A stretch of DNA of 14,333 nt from Chthoniobacterales bacterium (GTDB lineage: Bacteria; Verrucomicrobiota; Verrucomicrobiia; Chthoniobacterales; JACTMZ01): positions 1 through 14,333 of the forward strand of contig JAFMJK010000033.1 of assembly GCA_017853515.1 (NCBI GenBank), written 5' to 3'. The position numbers were made by a program, and so were the translations under genes. Each line of letters opens with the position of its first letter. Within the stretch, counting starts at the first letter, position 1. Shown piece after piece: positions 6,038 to 13,626 of the stretch. The notes beneath the pieces are model-generated. The model saw only the letters and a program-made list of their open reading frames with translations. It searched no databases and was not told the origin of the DNA.

Positions 6038-7369
6038 TTAGTTCCGGCCGAGCATGCCCATGGAGCCGGCCCTTGCCATCATTTTTTTCAGTTTGCCGGG
6101 GCTTTTCATGAGTTTTCTCATGTCGGAGAACCTCAGCAGGAGGTTATTCACCTCCGTGACCGTCGTGCCGCTCCCGCGGGCGATGCGTTGGCGGCGCCGG
6201 GCGTTGAGAACGTCGGGCCGCGCCCGCTCGCCGGGCGTCATGGAGAGGACGATAGCCTCCGTCCGGCGCATCTGTTTTTCATCAACACCGGGGTTTTTCA
6301 TCTTATCCATGCCCGGGATGAGGCCAAGGAGATTCTCCAAGGGGCCCATCTTGCGGAGCATTTTGAACTGTTCGAGGAAGTCGTTGAGGTCGAAACGGCC
6401 GCCGCGCAGGCGCTCCTCCATGCGGGCGGCGTCTTCCATTTCGAAATTCGCGGCCGCTTTCTCGACCAGGCTCACCACATCCCCCATCCCGAGAATGCGG
6501 CCGGCCAGACGATCGGGATAAAAGACCTCGAAAGCTTCCACCTTTTCGCCGGTGCCGGTGAATTTGACCGGTTGTCCGGTCACTTCGCGCAGGGAGAGCG
6601 CCGCGCCGCCGCGCGCGTCGCCGTCGAGTTTGGTCAGGATGAGACCGGTGACCCCGACCGCCCCGTGGAACTTCTCGGCCACGCCGACCGCCTGCTGTCC
6701 GGTGGCGGCATCGCAGACGAGCAGGCTCTCGTTGGGTTGGACGAGTTCCTTCACTTTGCGCAGCTCGTCGATGAGATCGTCTTCGAGATCCTGGCGGCCG
6801 GCGGTGTCATAGATTTCAACGTTGCAGGATTGCTCTTTGGCCCAGGCCATTCCGTCTTTCACCACGCGCAGGACGTTTTTTTCGCCGGCGGACGGACGAT
6901 ACATGGGAACGCCGATTTGCTCCGCGAGCGTGGCGAGCTGGTCGATGGCGGCGGGACGCTGCAAGTCGCATGCGATGAGGACGGGCGTGCGACCGAGTTT
7001 TTTCAGGTGCAGTGCGAGCTTGGCGCAGGTCGTGGTCTTGCCCGCGCCGTTGAGTCCGACAACGAGGATGCGGGCCTGCGGGCCGAGATGGAGCGGAGAG
7101 GCATCGCCGCCGAGAAGCGCGGAGAGCTCATCGTGGAAAATTTTGACGATCTGCTGTCCGGGCGTGACGCTGCGCAGCACTTCCTCACCGAGGGATTTTT
7201 CTTTGACCCGCGCGATGAAATCCTTGGCGACCTTGAAGTGCACATCCGCCTCGAGCAGCGCGAGGCGCACCTCGCGCAGGGCGTCATTGATGTTGTCTTC
7301 GCTGATACGGCCGTGCCCGCGGAGGTCTTTGAAGACGTCCTGCAGTTTGTCGGAGAGGCGGGAAAACAT
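6038..7369 (-). CDS. ffh: signal recognition particle protein Ffh (SRP54)
   Basis: GTPase subunit of the signal recognition particle; with 4.5S RNA it binds signal sequences on ribosomes and delivers them to FtsY at the membrane. The N domain covers about residues 1-95. The G domain has the P-loop GLNGAGKTT (105-113), DTAGR (188-192) and TKLDGDARGG (246-255). The methionine-rich M domain follows, with RRRQRIARGSGTTVTEVN as the RNA-binding signature and many Met residues in the tail (MKSPGKLKKMMARAGSMGML). The length, 443 residues, is normal. The start MFSRLSDKLQDVF is typical. Upstream, between this gene and purB, lie a 23-bp inverted-repeat element and about 60 bases in which I see no clear promoter. 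Confidence 0.97.
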   Translation of the reverse strand: MFSRLSDKLQDVFKDLRGHGRISEDNINDALREVRLALLEADVHFKVAKDFIARVKEKSLGEEVLRSVTPGQQIVKIFHDELSALLGGDASPLHLGPQARILVVGLNGAGKTTTCAKLALHLKKLGRTPVLIACDLQRPAAIDQLATLAEQIGVPMYRPSAGEKNVLRVVKDGMAWAKEQSCNVEIYDTAGRQDLEDDLIDELRKVKELVQPNESLLVCDAATGQQAVGVAEKFHGAVGVTGLILTKLDGDARGGAALSLREVTGQPVKFTGTGEKVEAFEVFYPDRLAGRILGMGDVVSLVEKAAANFEMEDAARMEERLRGGRFDLNDFLEQFKMLRKMGPLENLLGLIPGMDKMKNPGVDEKQMRRTEAIVLSMTPGERARPDVLNARRRQRIARGSGTTVTEVNNLLLRFSDMRKLMKSPGKLKKMMARAGSMGMLGRN

Positions 7370-7431
7370 GGTCGAGCGGCTAAATTACCAGAGCGCGACG
7401 CGCAACGCCAACCGAAGCCCTTCGGGAAGGA

Positions 7432-7490
7432 TAGAAGCGGCGTCCCCGCCGCTTGTCGATTCGGGTTAAGCGACGGGGACGCCGCTTCTA
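7432..7490. repeat. 59-bp inverted-repeat element abutting the purB stop codon
   Basis: The arms 7432-7448 and 7474-7490 are perfect 17-base inverted copies (TAGAAGCGGCGTCCCCG). Allowing one mismatch the stem extends to 23 bp (7432-7454 with 7468-7490) around a 13-base loop. On the minus strand the first three bases of the element are the TAG stop codon of purB. The stem is not followed by a T-run in either direction, so it is unlikely to be a standard intrinsic terminator. It looks like a dispersed palindromic element lodged at the gene end, but only one copy is in view. Confidence 0.75.
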
Positions 7491-8783
7491 CTTTATCCCC
7501 AAATCGGCGAACACTTTGTCCACGTGGCGGAAGTGGCGGTCGAGGCCGCAGGCGTCTTGCAGCTCGGCCGCATTGAGCACGGCGCTGATTTCCGGTTCGG
7601 CGGAAAGATTGGCCAGAAATTCGCCGTCACCGCCCCAGGTTTTCAGCGCAGCGCGCTGAACGGCTTCGTAGGCCTTTTGGCGCTCGAAGCCTTTTTCGGT
7701 CAACTTGAGGAGCACGGCCTGGCTGGCGAAAAGTCCGCGCGACTTGTCCATGTTGGCCCGCATATTTTCCGGATAAACCTGCAACCCGCGGACGAGCTTG
7801 GTCAAAAGCATCAGCATGTAATCAAGCAGCGTGCACGCGTCGGGCAAGATGATGCGCTCGGCGCTGCTGTGACTGATGTCGCGCTCGTGCCACAGCGCGA
7901 CATTCTCCAGCGCGGTGACGGCGTGGCCGCGGATGACGCGGGCCAATCCGCTCAATCGCTCGCCGGTGATCGGATTGCGTTTGTGCGGCATGGCCGAGCT
8001 GCCTTTTTGCCCTTTGGCGAAAAATTCTTCCACTTCGAGGACTTCGGTCCGCTGCAAATGACGGAACTCGGTGGCCCAGCGGTCGATGGAACTGGCGGCG
8101 AGCGCCAGGACGGTCATGAATTCGGCATGGCGGTCGCGCTGGATGATCTGCGTGGAAAGCGCGGCGGGTTGGAGTCCGAGCTTGGCGCAGACTTCTTCTT
8201 CGACGCGCGGATCGAGGTGCGCGCGCGTGCCGACCGCGCCGCTCAACTTGCCCACGGCGATGCGCTTGCGCATTTCGACGAGGCGTTCGCGCACACGGCC
8301 GAATTCGTCATACATCAGCGCCATTTTGAGCCCGAAGGTGATCGGCTCGGCATGGATGCCGTGACTGCGGCCCATCATGGGCGTGAGCTTGTGCGCGCGG
8401 GCCTGCTCGGCCGCGGCGGCACGGACCTCATCGACGCCTTGGATGAGGAGATCGCAGGCCGCGGTCATTTGCACGGCGAGGGTGGTGTCGAGCACGTCGG
8501 ACGAGGTCAGACCCTGGTGCATCCAGCGCGCGGCCGGACCGACCGAGTCGGCCACGTTTTCGAGAAACGCGATGACGTCATGGTTGGTCCGCTTTTCGAT
8601 CTCGAGAATCTCGGGGATGGAAAACCTGGCTTTTTCGCGGATGGCCTTGGCGTCGGCGGCGGGGATTTGTCCGAGTCGGCCCATCGCCTCGCAGGCGAGG
8701 GTCTCGATTTCGAGCCAGATTTCGTATTTGCGCTGGTCGGACCAAAGGGCGCGCATCTCCGGACGGGAATAACGGTCGATCAC
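7488..8783 (-). CDS. purB: adenylosuccinate lyase
   Basis: Cytoplasmic enzyme of purine synthesis that removes fumarate from SAICAR and from adenylosuccinate. From the chosen GTG start the protein has 431 residues, the same as B. subtilis PurB, and begins with the family opening (fM)IDRYSRPEMRALW. Motifs: TSSD at 93-96, GRSHGIHAEP with His141 as catalytic acid/base residue, and the fumarase/aspartase-superfamily signature GSSAMPHKRNP from residue 261 with catalytic Ser263. His141 and Ser263 fall at the same numbers as in the B. subtilis enzyme. An in-frame TTG at 8831 would start inside the upstream terminator and is rejected. A TATATT box ends six bases before the GTG, so the mRNA may be leaderless. 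The stop codon TAG is part of a palindromic repeat element. Confidence 0.95.
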   Translation of the reverse strand: MIDRYSRPEMRALWSDQRKYEIWLEIETLACEAMGRLGQIPAADAKAIREKARFSIPEILEIEKRTNHDVIAFLENVADSVGPAARWMHQGLTSSDVLDTTLAVQMTAACDLLIQGVDEVRAAAAEQARAHKLTPMMGRSHGIHAEPITFGLKMALMYDEFGRVRERLVEMRKRIAVGKLSGAVGTRAHLDPRVEEEVCAKLGLQPAALSTQIIQRDRHAEFMTVLALAASSIDRWATEFRHLQRTEVLEVEEFFAKGQKGSSAMPHKRNPITGERLSGLARVIRGHAVTALENVALWHERDISHSSAERIILPDACTLLDYMLMLLTKLVRGLQVYPENMRANMDKSRGLFASQAVLLKLTEKGFERQKAYEAVQRAALKTWGGDGEFLANLSAEPEISAVLNAAELQDACGLDRHFRHVDKVFADLGIK

Positions 8784-8789
8784 CGCGGG

Positions 8790-8795
8790 AATATA
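8790..8795 (-). promoter_or_regulatory. possible -10 box of purB
   Basis: TATATT on the minus strand in otherwise GC-rich DNA, six bases before the purB GTG and downstream of a terminator, where a promoter is required. No good -35 match is seen at 16-18 bases. If used, transcription would begin at about the start codon. Confidence 0.35.
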
Positions 8796-8821
8796 ACCGG
8801 CCGCAGCCGCGCGACCAGTCC

Positions 8822-8861
8822 GTAAAAACAAGGAGGGCTGCGACCACCCGGCCGCAGCCCT
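8822..8861 (-). terminator. intrinsic terminator after the VTT-DUF502-64 aa operon
   Basis: A perfect 9-bp GC-rich stem (8861-8853 with 8842-8834, AGGGCTGCG and its complement) with a 10-base loop. On the minus strand it is followed by CCTTGTTTTTAC, a clear T-run. It lies about 25 bases after the stop codon of the 64-residue gene and separates that operon from purB. Confidence 0.85.
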
Positions 8862-8886
8862 GCACCTGCCATGAAAAAAATTTAAT

Positions 8887-9081
8887 TTAAGCGCAGACCC
8901 GCACTCGCTTCAGGTGGCCGTGGTCGCGCAGTTGAACGCGCCCGGTCTGGAAGAGGTCGATGAGGGCGGCGACGGCCTCGCGGCTGTCCCCCGCGGCCGA
9001 TCCGACGGCGGCAACGAGTTCGCCCAAAGAATGGCGGGTTTTGTTGAACTTCCGGTAGGGGTTGAAGGCTTTGTTTTTCAT
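8887..9081 (-). CDS. unrecognised 64-residue basic protein
   Basis: The frame MKNKAFNPYRKFNKTRHSL starts at ATG 9081 and is preceded by GAAGGTGGT, the only good Shine-Dalgarno-like sequence seen in this window. A basic N-terminus is followed by a region (about 19-52: LGELVAAVGSAAGDSREA, then VAALIDLFQTGRVQL) whose helix-helix-GRV pattern resembles a small winged-helix or helix-turn-helix fold; this is an impression, not a match. It ends with a positively charged tail (GHLKRVRVCA). It lies 65 bases after DUF502 on the same strand and directly before a strong terminator, so it is the last gene of that operon. The leader contains two small hairpins (9093-9109 and 9108-9130). The same frame stays open far upstream, but that part is antisense or shadow of the DUF502 and VTT genes. 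Confidence 0.7.
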   Translation of the reverse strand: MKNKAFNPYRKFNKTRHSLGELVAAVGSAAGDSREAVAALIDLFQTGRVQLRDHGHLKRVRVCA

Positions 9082-9146
9082 ACCACCTTCGACCGCGGCC
9101 GGCCCGCGGCGTTCAAAAATTTCAAACGCCTGTTTGGACGGGCGCT

Positions 9147-9794
9147 TCAGCCCTTTGCGGGCCCGACGGAGAGCGGCCGGCCCGGAGTGACCAAACCCGC
9201 CGAGACGAGCATCTTGGTCCCCTCTTCCACGGTCAGGTCGCAGTCGCGCACTTTCTCCGAAGGGACGGCAATGATCAGGCCGGTCGTGGGGTTCGGCGCG
9301 GTGGGAACAAAGAGCGTGGTCATTTCGCGTCCGGTCTCCGCTTCGGTGAAATGCCCCGTGGCGTAGCCGAAAAGATAGCTGCCGGGCATGAGGTATTCCA
9401 CGACCACGGCGCGTTTCGGTTTCGGGCTGGTGCCGACGCCCTGGATGGTTTGCAGCACCTGCTTGGCGGCGGCGTAAATCGACCCGACCACCGGAATGCG
9501 CAGCATGAACCCCTCGAAACGGTCGAGCACGCGGCGTCCGATGACATGCGTGGCCATGAAGCCGAGCGCGATGAAAGCGAGCAGAGTGATGAGGAATCCT
9601 GCACCAAGAAAATCGACGCCGAAGGCTTTGAGCCACGGATCGCTCAGCCCGGTGACCAGCCGGTAGCCGAAAGACAGGATCCAATAAGTGACGACCAGCG
9701 GGATAGCGAAGAGGATGCCGGTGAAGAGGCGGTTGCCCAAAGCACCGGCCCAGCGGCGCAGGCGAGATTTGTCGGGTGCGGCATCGGGGGCCAT
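9147..9794 (-). CDS. DUF502 family membrane protein
   Basis: A 215-residue protein with two membrane helices near the N-terminus (about 22-44 and 61-82) and a soluble C-terminal part. It carries the family's conserved stretches: IPVVGSIYAAAKQV around 99-112, then VEYLMPGSYLFGYATG, TTLFVPTAPNPTTG and VPSEKVRDCDLTVEEGTKM. DUF502 proteins are common in bacteria and plants, but their biochemical role is not established to my knowledge. ATG 9794 lies nine bases after the stop of the VTT-domain gene, so the two are co-transcribed. The pairing of two membrane proteins of poorly known function is the main contextual clue. Confidence 0.9.
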   Translation of the reverse strand: MAPDAAPDKSRLRRWAGALGNRLFTGILFAIPLVVTYWILSFGYRLVTGLSDPWLKAFGVDFLGAGFLITLLAFIALGFMATHVIGRRVLDRFEGFMLRIPVVGSIYAAAKQVLQTIQGVGTSPKPKRAVVVEYLMPGSYLFGYATGHFTEAETGREMTTLFVPTAPNPTTGLIIAVPSEKVRDCDLTVEEGTKMLVSAGLVTPGRPLSVGPAKG

Positions 9795-9803
9795 GACCCC
9801 AGA

Positions 9804-10448
9804 TTAATGCTTCAAATACTTGATGGCGGCAAACCCCGCGATGAAAAGTCCGAGCAAAAGAACGGTGGCCAATTCGAAGTTTTTCTCGAGGAAGGGCTTC
9901 GCTTTGGGCCCGAAAAACCGGATGACCGCGCCGACGAGGAAGAAGCGTCCGCCGCGCCCGACGATCGAGGCGAGGATCAACGTGGGGATGGAAATGGCGA
10001 AGACGCCGGCCGCCACGGTGAAAACTTTGTAGGGGATCGGGGTGAAGGCCGCAGTCAGGATCGCGAGGAAGGCGTTGTCCGCGTAAAGGTGTCGCACTTT
10101 CTCGAAAATCTCCGGGGTGAAGCCGGGCACCACATCGAAGAAGAAATTCTTCGTCATTTCCCAGAATCCCCAACCGAGGAACCAACCGAGGACGCCGCCG
10201 GCCACCGAGGCCGCCGTGCACCACGCCGAGTAGAGCACCCATTTCTGCGGACGCGCGAAGCACATGGCCATGAGAAGGATGTCGGGCGGGATCGGGAAGA
10301 AGGACGACTCGGCGAAACTCAGCAGGCAAAGCGCGGGCAGGGCGTATTTCGTGTCCGCCCAATGGAGCGTCCAGTAGTAGAGCTTGCGCAGCGGGTTCTT
10401 CGTCGCGCGCGCCTGTTCCATGGCGGTCGTTGCCGAATCGATATGCAT
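9804..10448 (-). CDS. VTT-domain (YqaA/DedA-like) membrane protein
   Basis: A 214-residue polytopic inner-membrane protein of the VTT/SNARE-associated superfamily. Features are FAESSFFPIPPDILLMAM (about residues 45-62), a glycine-rich helix (GGVLGWFLGWGFWEM), the re-entrant-loop motif AAFTPIPYKVFTVAAGVF, and GRGGRFFLVGAVIRFFG. The FPIPP and TPIPYK motifs are characteristic of the YqaA branch. DedA-related proteins have been linked to lipid-carrier flipping and membrane homeostasis; which substrate applies here is unknown. The ATG at 10448 is 59 bases from the divergent ftsK start. An AGGA lies 12 bases upstream of the ATG, rather far for a Shine-Dalgarno. First gene of the three-gene operon with DUF502 and the 64-residue protein. 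Confidence 0.9.
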   Translation of the reverse strand: MHIDSATTAMEQARATKNPLRKLYYWTLHWADTKYALPALCLLSFAESSFFPIPPDILLMAMCFARPQKWVLYSAWCTAASVAGGVLGWFLGWGFWEMTKNFFFDVVPGFTPEIFEKVRHLYADNAFLAILTAAFTPIPYKVFTVAAGVFAISIPTLILASIVGRGGRFFLVGAVIRFFGPKAKPFLEKNFELATVLLLGLFIAGFAAIKYLKH

Positions 10449-10507
10449 GGCGGGCGGAGTTCCTAGCAGGGCGCCCGGCCGGGGGCAAATGCCTTCCTTG
10501 TCGCAAG

Positions 10508-12982
10508 ATGCATTGCTCTGTTAAAAGAACCCCCTTGGCCCGCGGCAAAACAGAAGGAAGCAGCAAAGCTTGGAACGAGGTGATCGGTCTCGCCCTCCTT
10601 GGCGCCGGGACGCTGCTGTTCCTCGCCCTCGTCTCCTACGCGCCGGCGGACGTGCCTTCATGGGTCCCCATCATCAGCAGTCAGGGCGGATCCCCGGAGC
10701 GCACGGAAAACTTCATCGGCCCGGTCGGCGCCATCGTCGCGGGGCTTTGCTATTTTCTCTTCGGCGCGGCGGCCTATCTGCTTTCCGTCGTTCTCATCGG
10801 GTTCGGCGGGGCGAAATTTCTTTCCGGCGAGACGCTGCTCAAAAAACGCATCTGGTGGATGGTCGCGTTCGTTCTCTCCGGCGCGTGCCTCGCCGGCATC
10901 CAGCCGTGGTTCCTCCAGGGATGGAAACACCACTTCAACATCCTCGGTCCGGGCGGATGGGTCGGATTTGCCATCGGACAGGGGGTCCTCGCCGGCCTGC
11001 TCGGCCTCATCGGCGCAACGATCCTCCTGCTCATTTTTTACATCGCGAGCCTCTTCCTCATGACCGGGGTGCATCCGCTCAAGCTCGGCAAGGCCTTGAT
11101 CACCGACCTGCCGGCCAAGCTGCGCGAACGCCGCGAAGCGCAACTGGAGAAAAAGCGGCTCGAGCAGGAAGCACTCGTCGAGGAAGCGCTGGCCAACGCG
11201 CCGCGGCCGGCCAAACGCCGGGCGACGCGGCCGAAGAAAGTCGCCGAACTCGATCTGGACGAAGACGAGGAAGAAGAGGAGGACCTGCCACCCGAGCCCC
11301 CGCTGCCCGAACCGAAGATCATCGACACCGGCGCCCCCCTGCCCGCGGCTCCCGTCGAGCCGAAGAAACCCCTGCCCCCCGCGCCGGCCAGGAAGAAGAA
11401 AGACGCGGCCGGACTCGGCTCGGTTCCCGACATCCACATCGAGAATTACCAGATGCCCCCGCTCGACCTGCTCGATTCGCCCGATATAGGCGGCCGCCAG
11501 AGTGCGGATCCGAACGAGTTGCTCGCCATGCAGAGCAGCATCCTCGACACACTCAAGCAATTCGGGCTCGAGGCGAGCGCGGGTGACATCACCCGCGGTC
11601 CCACCGTCACGCGTTTCGAAGTTTATCCCGCGCGCGGCGTGCGCGTGGACCGCATCGTCAGCCTGGAGAAAGACATCGCCCGCGCCACGCGCGCGGAAAA
11701 AATCAACATCCTTGCGCCCATTCCCGGCAAAGACACGGTCGGCATCGAGATCGCCAACAGCAAAAAAATCAAAGTCGTCTTCCGCGAGCTGCTCGAGAGC
11801 CGAGAATGGTCGGAGACAAAAGCGAAGATTCCCCTCGCCCTCGGCAAGGACGTCTACGGACGCACCATCATCGCCGACTTGGCGCAGATGCCCCACCTCC
11901 TCGTCGCCGGCACCACGGGAAGCGGCAAGAGCGTCTGCATCAACGCCATCATCGCCAGCATGCTCTACAAGTTCTCCCCCGAGGAACTGCGCTTCATCAT
12001 GATCGATCCGAAGGTCGTGGAGATGCAGCACTACGCCAAGCTGCCCCATCTGGCGGCCAACGTGGTCACCGAGCCGAAGAAGGTTCTGCTCGCCCTCCGT
12101 TATGTCATCGACGAAATGGAGCGCCGCTACCGCATCTTCGCCAAATGCGGACTGCGCAACATCCACGCGTTCAACACGCGGCCCCTTGCGAAGAAAAGCG
12201 ATGACGCGCCGCCGCCGGAGCCGGAGCCGGAGGCGGAAGAGGACGGGAACGAGGAAGGAATCGCCGACGAGGTGCTCGGCACGCTGCCGCCCCCCAAGAA
12301 GGAAGAGGAGCTGAAGATTCCCGAACGCCTGCCGTTCATCGTGGTCATCATCGACGAGCTTGCCGACCTCATGCAGACCGCGCCGGCCGACGTGGAAAGC
12401 GCCATCGCGCGCATCACGCAGATGGCCCGCGCCGCCGGCATCCACATGATCGTGGCCACGCAGACCCCGCGCGCCGACGTCGTCACCGGTGTGATCAAGG
12501 CGAATATCCCGAGCCGCATCGCCTTCCAAGTGGCGTCGAAACTCGACAGCCGCGTCATCCTCGACGCCAACGGCGCGGAAAAACTGCTCGGCCAGGGCGA
12601 CATGCTGTATCTGCCGCCCGGCACCTCGACCCTCGTCCGCGCGCAAGGCGTGCTGGTCACGGACGACGAAATCCACCGCGTGGTCGATTATGTCGGCGCG
12701 CAGGCCCAGCCGACCTTCGATCCCGGATTTCACGAGGCCATGACCTCGACCGGCGGCGGGGACGATGATGTCACGGAGGAGGACGAGGAACTGGTCACCA
12801 AGTGCCTCGAGATCATCAGGCAGGAGAAGAAGGCATCCACCTCGATGCTCCAGCGGCGGTTGCGTCTCGGTTACACCCGGGCGGCCCGCGTGGTCGACAT
12901 CCTCGAACAGCGCGGCATTGTCGGACCGAAGGACGGAGCCAAGGACCGCGAGATCCTTGTAGACTTGGACACCTTGGCCTGA
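10508..12982 (+). CDS. ftsK: DNA translocase FtsK
   Basis: Membrane-anchored hexameric ATPase that pumps chromosomal DNA at the closing septum and activates dimer resolution. With ATG 10508 it has 824 residues. Four membrane helices lie at about 25-43, 70-98, 115-131 and 150-188. A charged linker rich in Glu, Asp, Pro and Lys covers about 205-310, including an unbroken Asp/Glu block near 255. The motor domain has Walker A GTTGSGKS (468-475) and Walker B VVIIDE (Asp616, Glu617). The DNA-reading gamma winged helix is at the end (KASTSMLQRRLRLGYTRAA, then GIVGPKDGAKDREIL). Unusually, an acidic Pro-Glu-rich stretch of about 40 residues (about 565-602) is inserted just before Walker B. The start is uncertain: a TTG at 10535 is also possible, and a weak promoter-like pair (TTGTCG, 17 bases, TTAAAA, 10498-10526) overlaps the first codons. 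Confidence 0.94.
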   Translation: MHCSVKRTPLARGKTEGSSKAWNEVIGLALLGAGTLLFLALVSYAPADVPSWVPIISSQGGSPERTENFIGPVGAIVAGLCYFLFGAAAYLLSVVLIGFGGAKFLSGETLLKKRIWWMVAFVLSGACLAGIQPWFLQGWKHHFNILGPGGWVGFAIGQGVLAGLLGLIGATILLLIFYIASLFLMTGVHPLKLGKALITDLPAKLRERREAQLEKKRLEQEALVEEALANAPRPAKRRATRPKKVAELDLDEDEEEEEDLPPEPPLPEPKIIDTGAPLPAAPVEPKKPLPPAPARKKKDAAGLGSVPDIHIENYQMPPLDLLDSPDIGGRQSADPNELLAMQSSILDTLKQFGLEASAGDITRGPTVTRFEVYPARGVRVDRIVSLEKDIARATRAEKINILAPIPGKDTVGIEIANSKKIKVVFRELLESREWSETKAKIPLALGKDVYGRTIIADLAQMPHLLVAGTTGSGKSVCINAIIASMLYKFSPEELRFIMIDPKVVEMQHYAKLPHLAANVVTEPKKVLLALRYVIDEMERRYRIFAKCGLRNIHAFNTRPLAKKSDDAPPPEPEPEAEEDGNEEGIADEVLGTLPPPKKEEELKIPERLPFIVVIIDELADLMQTAPADVESAIARITQMARAAGIHMIVATQTPRADVVTGVIKANIPSRIAFQVASKLDSRVILDANGAEKLLGQGDMLYLPPGTSTLVRAQGVLVTDDEIHRVVDYVGAQAQPTFDPGFHEAMTSTGGGDDDVTEEDEELVTKCLEIIRQEKKASTSMLQRRLRLGYTRAARVVDILEQRGIVGPKDGAKDREILVDLDTLA

Positions 12983-12999
12983 TCGTGCATATTGATCCC

Positions 13000-13599
13000 A
13001 TGGGCGCGATGACCGGTGCCGAGCTGAAAGAGCTCCGTGAATCCAAGGGTATTACCTTGGAACAAGCGGCCGAGGCCACCTGCCTGCGCGCCGGATTTCT
13101 CCGCGAGATGGAGGAAGCGGGCGATTACGAAGCCATCCCGGAAGTTTACCGCAAACTCTCCTTCCGCATGTATGCGCGCTTTCTCGGCGTGGAAATGGAA
13201 ACCACCCGCCTCGCGGTCGAGTCGAAATCCGCCAAATCGAAACTCCGCCTCATGCCGATGACCAACTTCATCCGGCGCATGGGACGTCCGCCGAAACCTC
13301 CGCGCCTCGACCGCCAGCAACGCAACCGTTTGCTCGCCGTGGCCAAGACGACAAGCGGCGCCGTCGTCGTCGTGCTGGCCGTCGGTCTCTACTCGTTGAA
13401 CGCGAAATTGGCGCGCCTCAACATCGATGAAAGGGCCGAAGAGATGGCCGCGCGCCATGTTCCGGCCGAGCCGCGTCCGCAGCTCACTTTGTTTTCGGCG
13501 CAGTCGTCGCCCGAGCCCCGCATTGTCCTCGAGGAGCAATGCCCGCTGGTGCTTGTTTCCGGCGTGCCCGCCCGCGAACCTGCGGGTGACACCAAGTAA
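13000..13599 (+). CDS. RodZ-like membrane-anchored helix-turn-helix protein
   Basis: A 199-residue protein. Residues 5-65 form an N-terminal HTH domain of the RodZ type (GAELKELRESKGITLEQAA, then YRKLSFRMYARFLGVE). A basic, Pro-rich linker (IRRMGRPPKPPRLDRQQR, 91-108) leads to one membrane helix at about 112-133. The roughly 65-residue C-terminal part shows no sign of the RodZ beta-domain. RodZ links MreB filaments to the cell-wall elongation machinery; this short version may do the same or be a membrane-bound regulator, which I cannot decide. The nearest ATG to the ftsK stop (13000) was chosen; ATG 13009 and GTG 12985 are in frame and possible. No Shine-Dalgarno is seen. The 17-base gap after ftsK suggests co-transcription. 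Confidence 0.82.
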   Translation: MGAMTGAELKELRESKGITLEQAAEATCLRAGFLREMEEAGDYEAIPEVYRKLSFRMYARFLGVEMETTRLAVESKSAKSKLRLMPMTNFIRRMGRPPKPPRLDRQQRNRLLAVAKTTSGAVVVVLAVGLYSLNAKLARLNIDERAEEMAARHVPAEPRPQLTLFSAQSSPEPRIVLEEQCPLVLVSGVPAREPAGDTK

Positions 13600-13600
13600 C

Positions 13601-13621
13601 GGCGCGGTCTGCGCCACTTTT
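13601..13621 (+). terminator. weak terminator-like hairpin before rimO
   Basis: A 5-bp stem (GGCGC and GCGCC, 5-base loop) followed by ACTTTTA, directly after the stop of the HTH gene. The short stem and four-base T-run make it at best a partial terminator, so rimO may still be read from upstream. Confidence 0.3.
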
Positions 13622-13626
13622 ACAGC

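Noticed and set aside
5987..7576. A 529-residue plus-strand frame opposite ffh
   Set aside because: It is antisense to ffh and rpsP, where the minus-strand frames carry full SRP54 and S16 motifs. Long antisense frames are expected at this GC content.
8784..8831. Earlier purB start at TTG 8831
   Set aside because: It would begin inside the upstream terminator and add 16 residues not seen in the family. GTG 8783 gives the usual N-terminus and the same length as B. subtilis PurB.
8887..10566. A 559-residue open frame on the minus strand
   Set aside because: Only its last 64 codons look like protein. The rest is an Arg/His-rich shadow of the DUF502 and VTT-domain genes, which have clear family motifs in another frame.
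10658..12733. A 691-residue minus-strand frame opposite ftsK
   Set aside because: Antisense shadow; the ftsK frame has Walker A, Walker B and the gamma domain.
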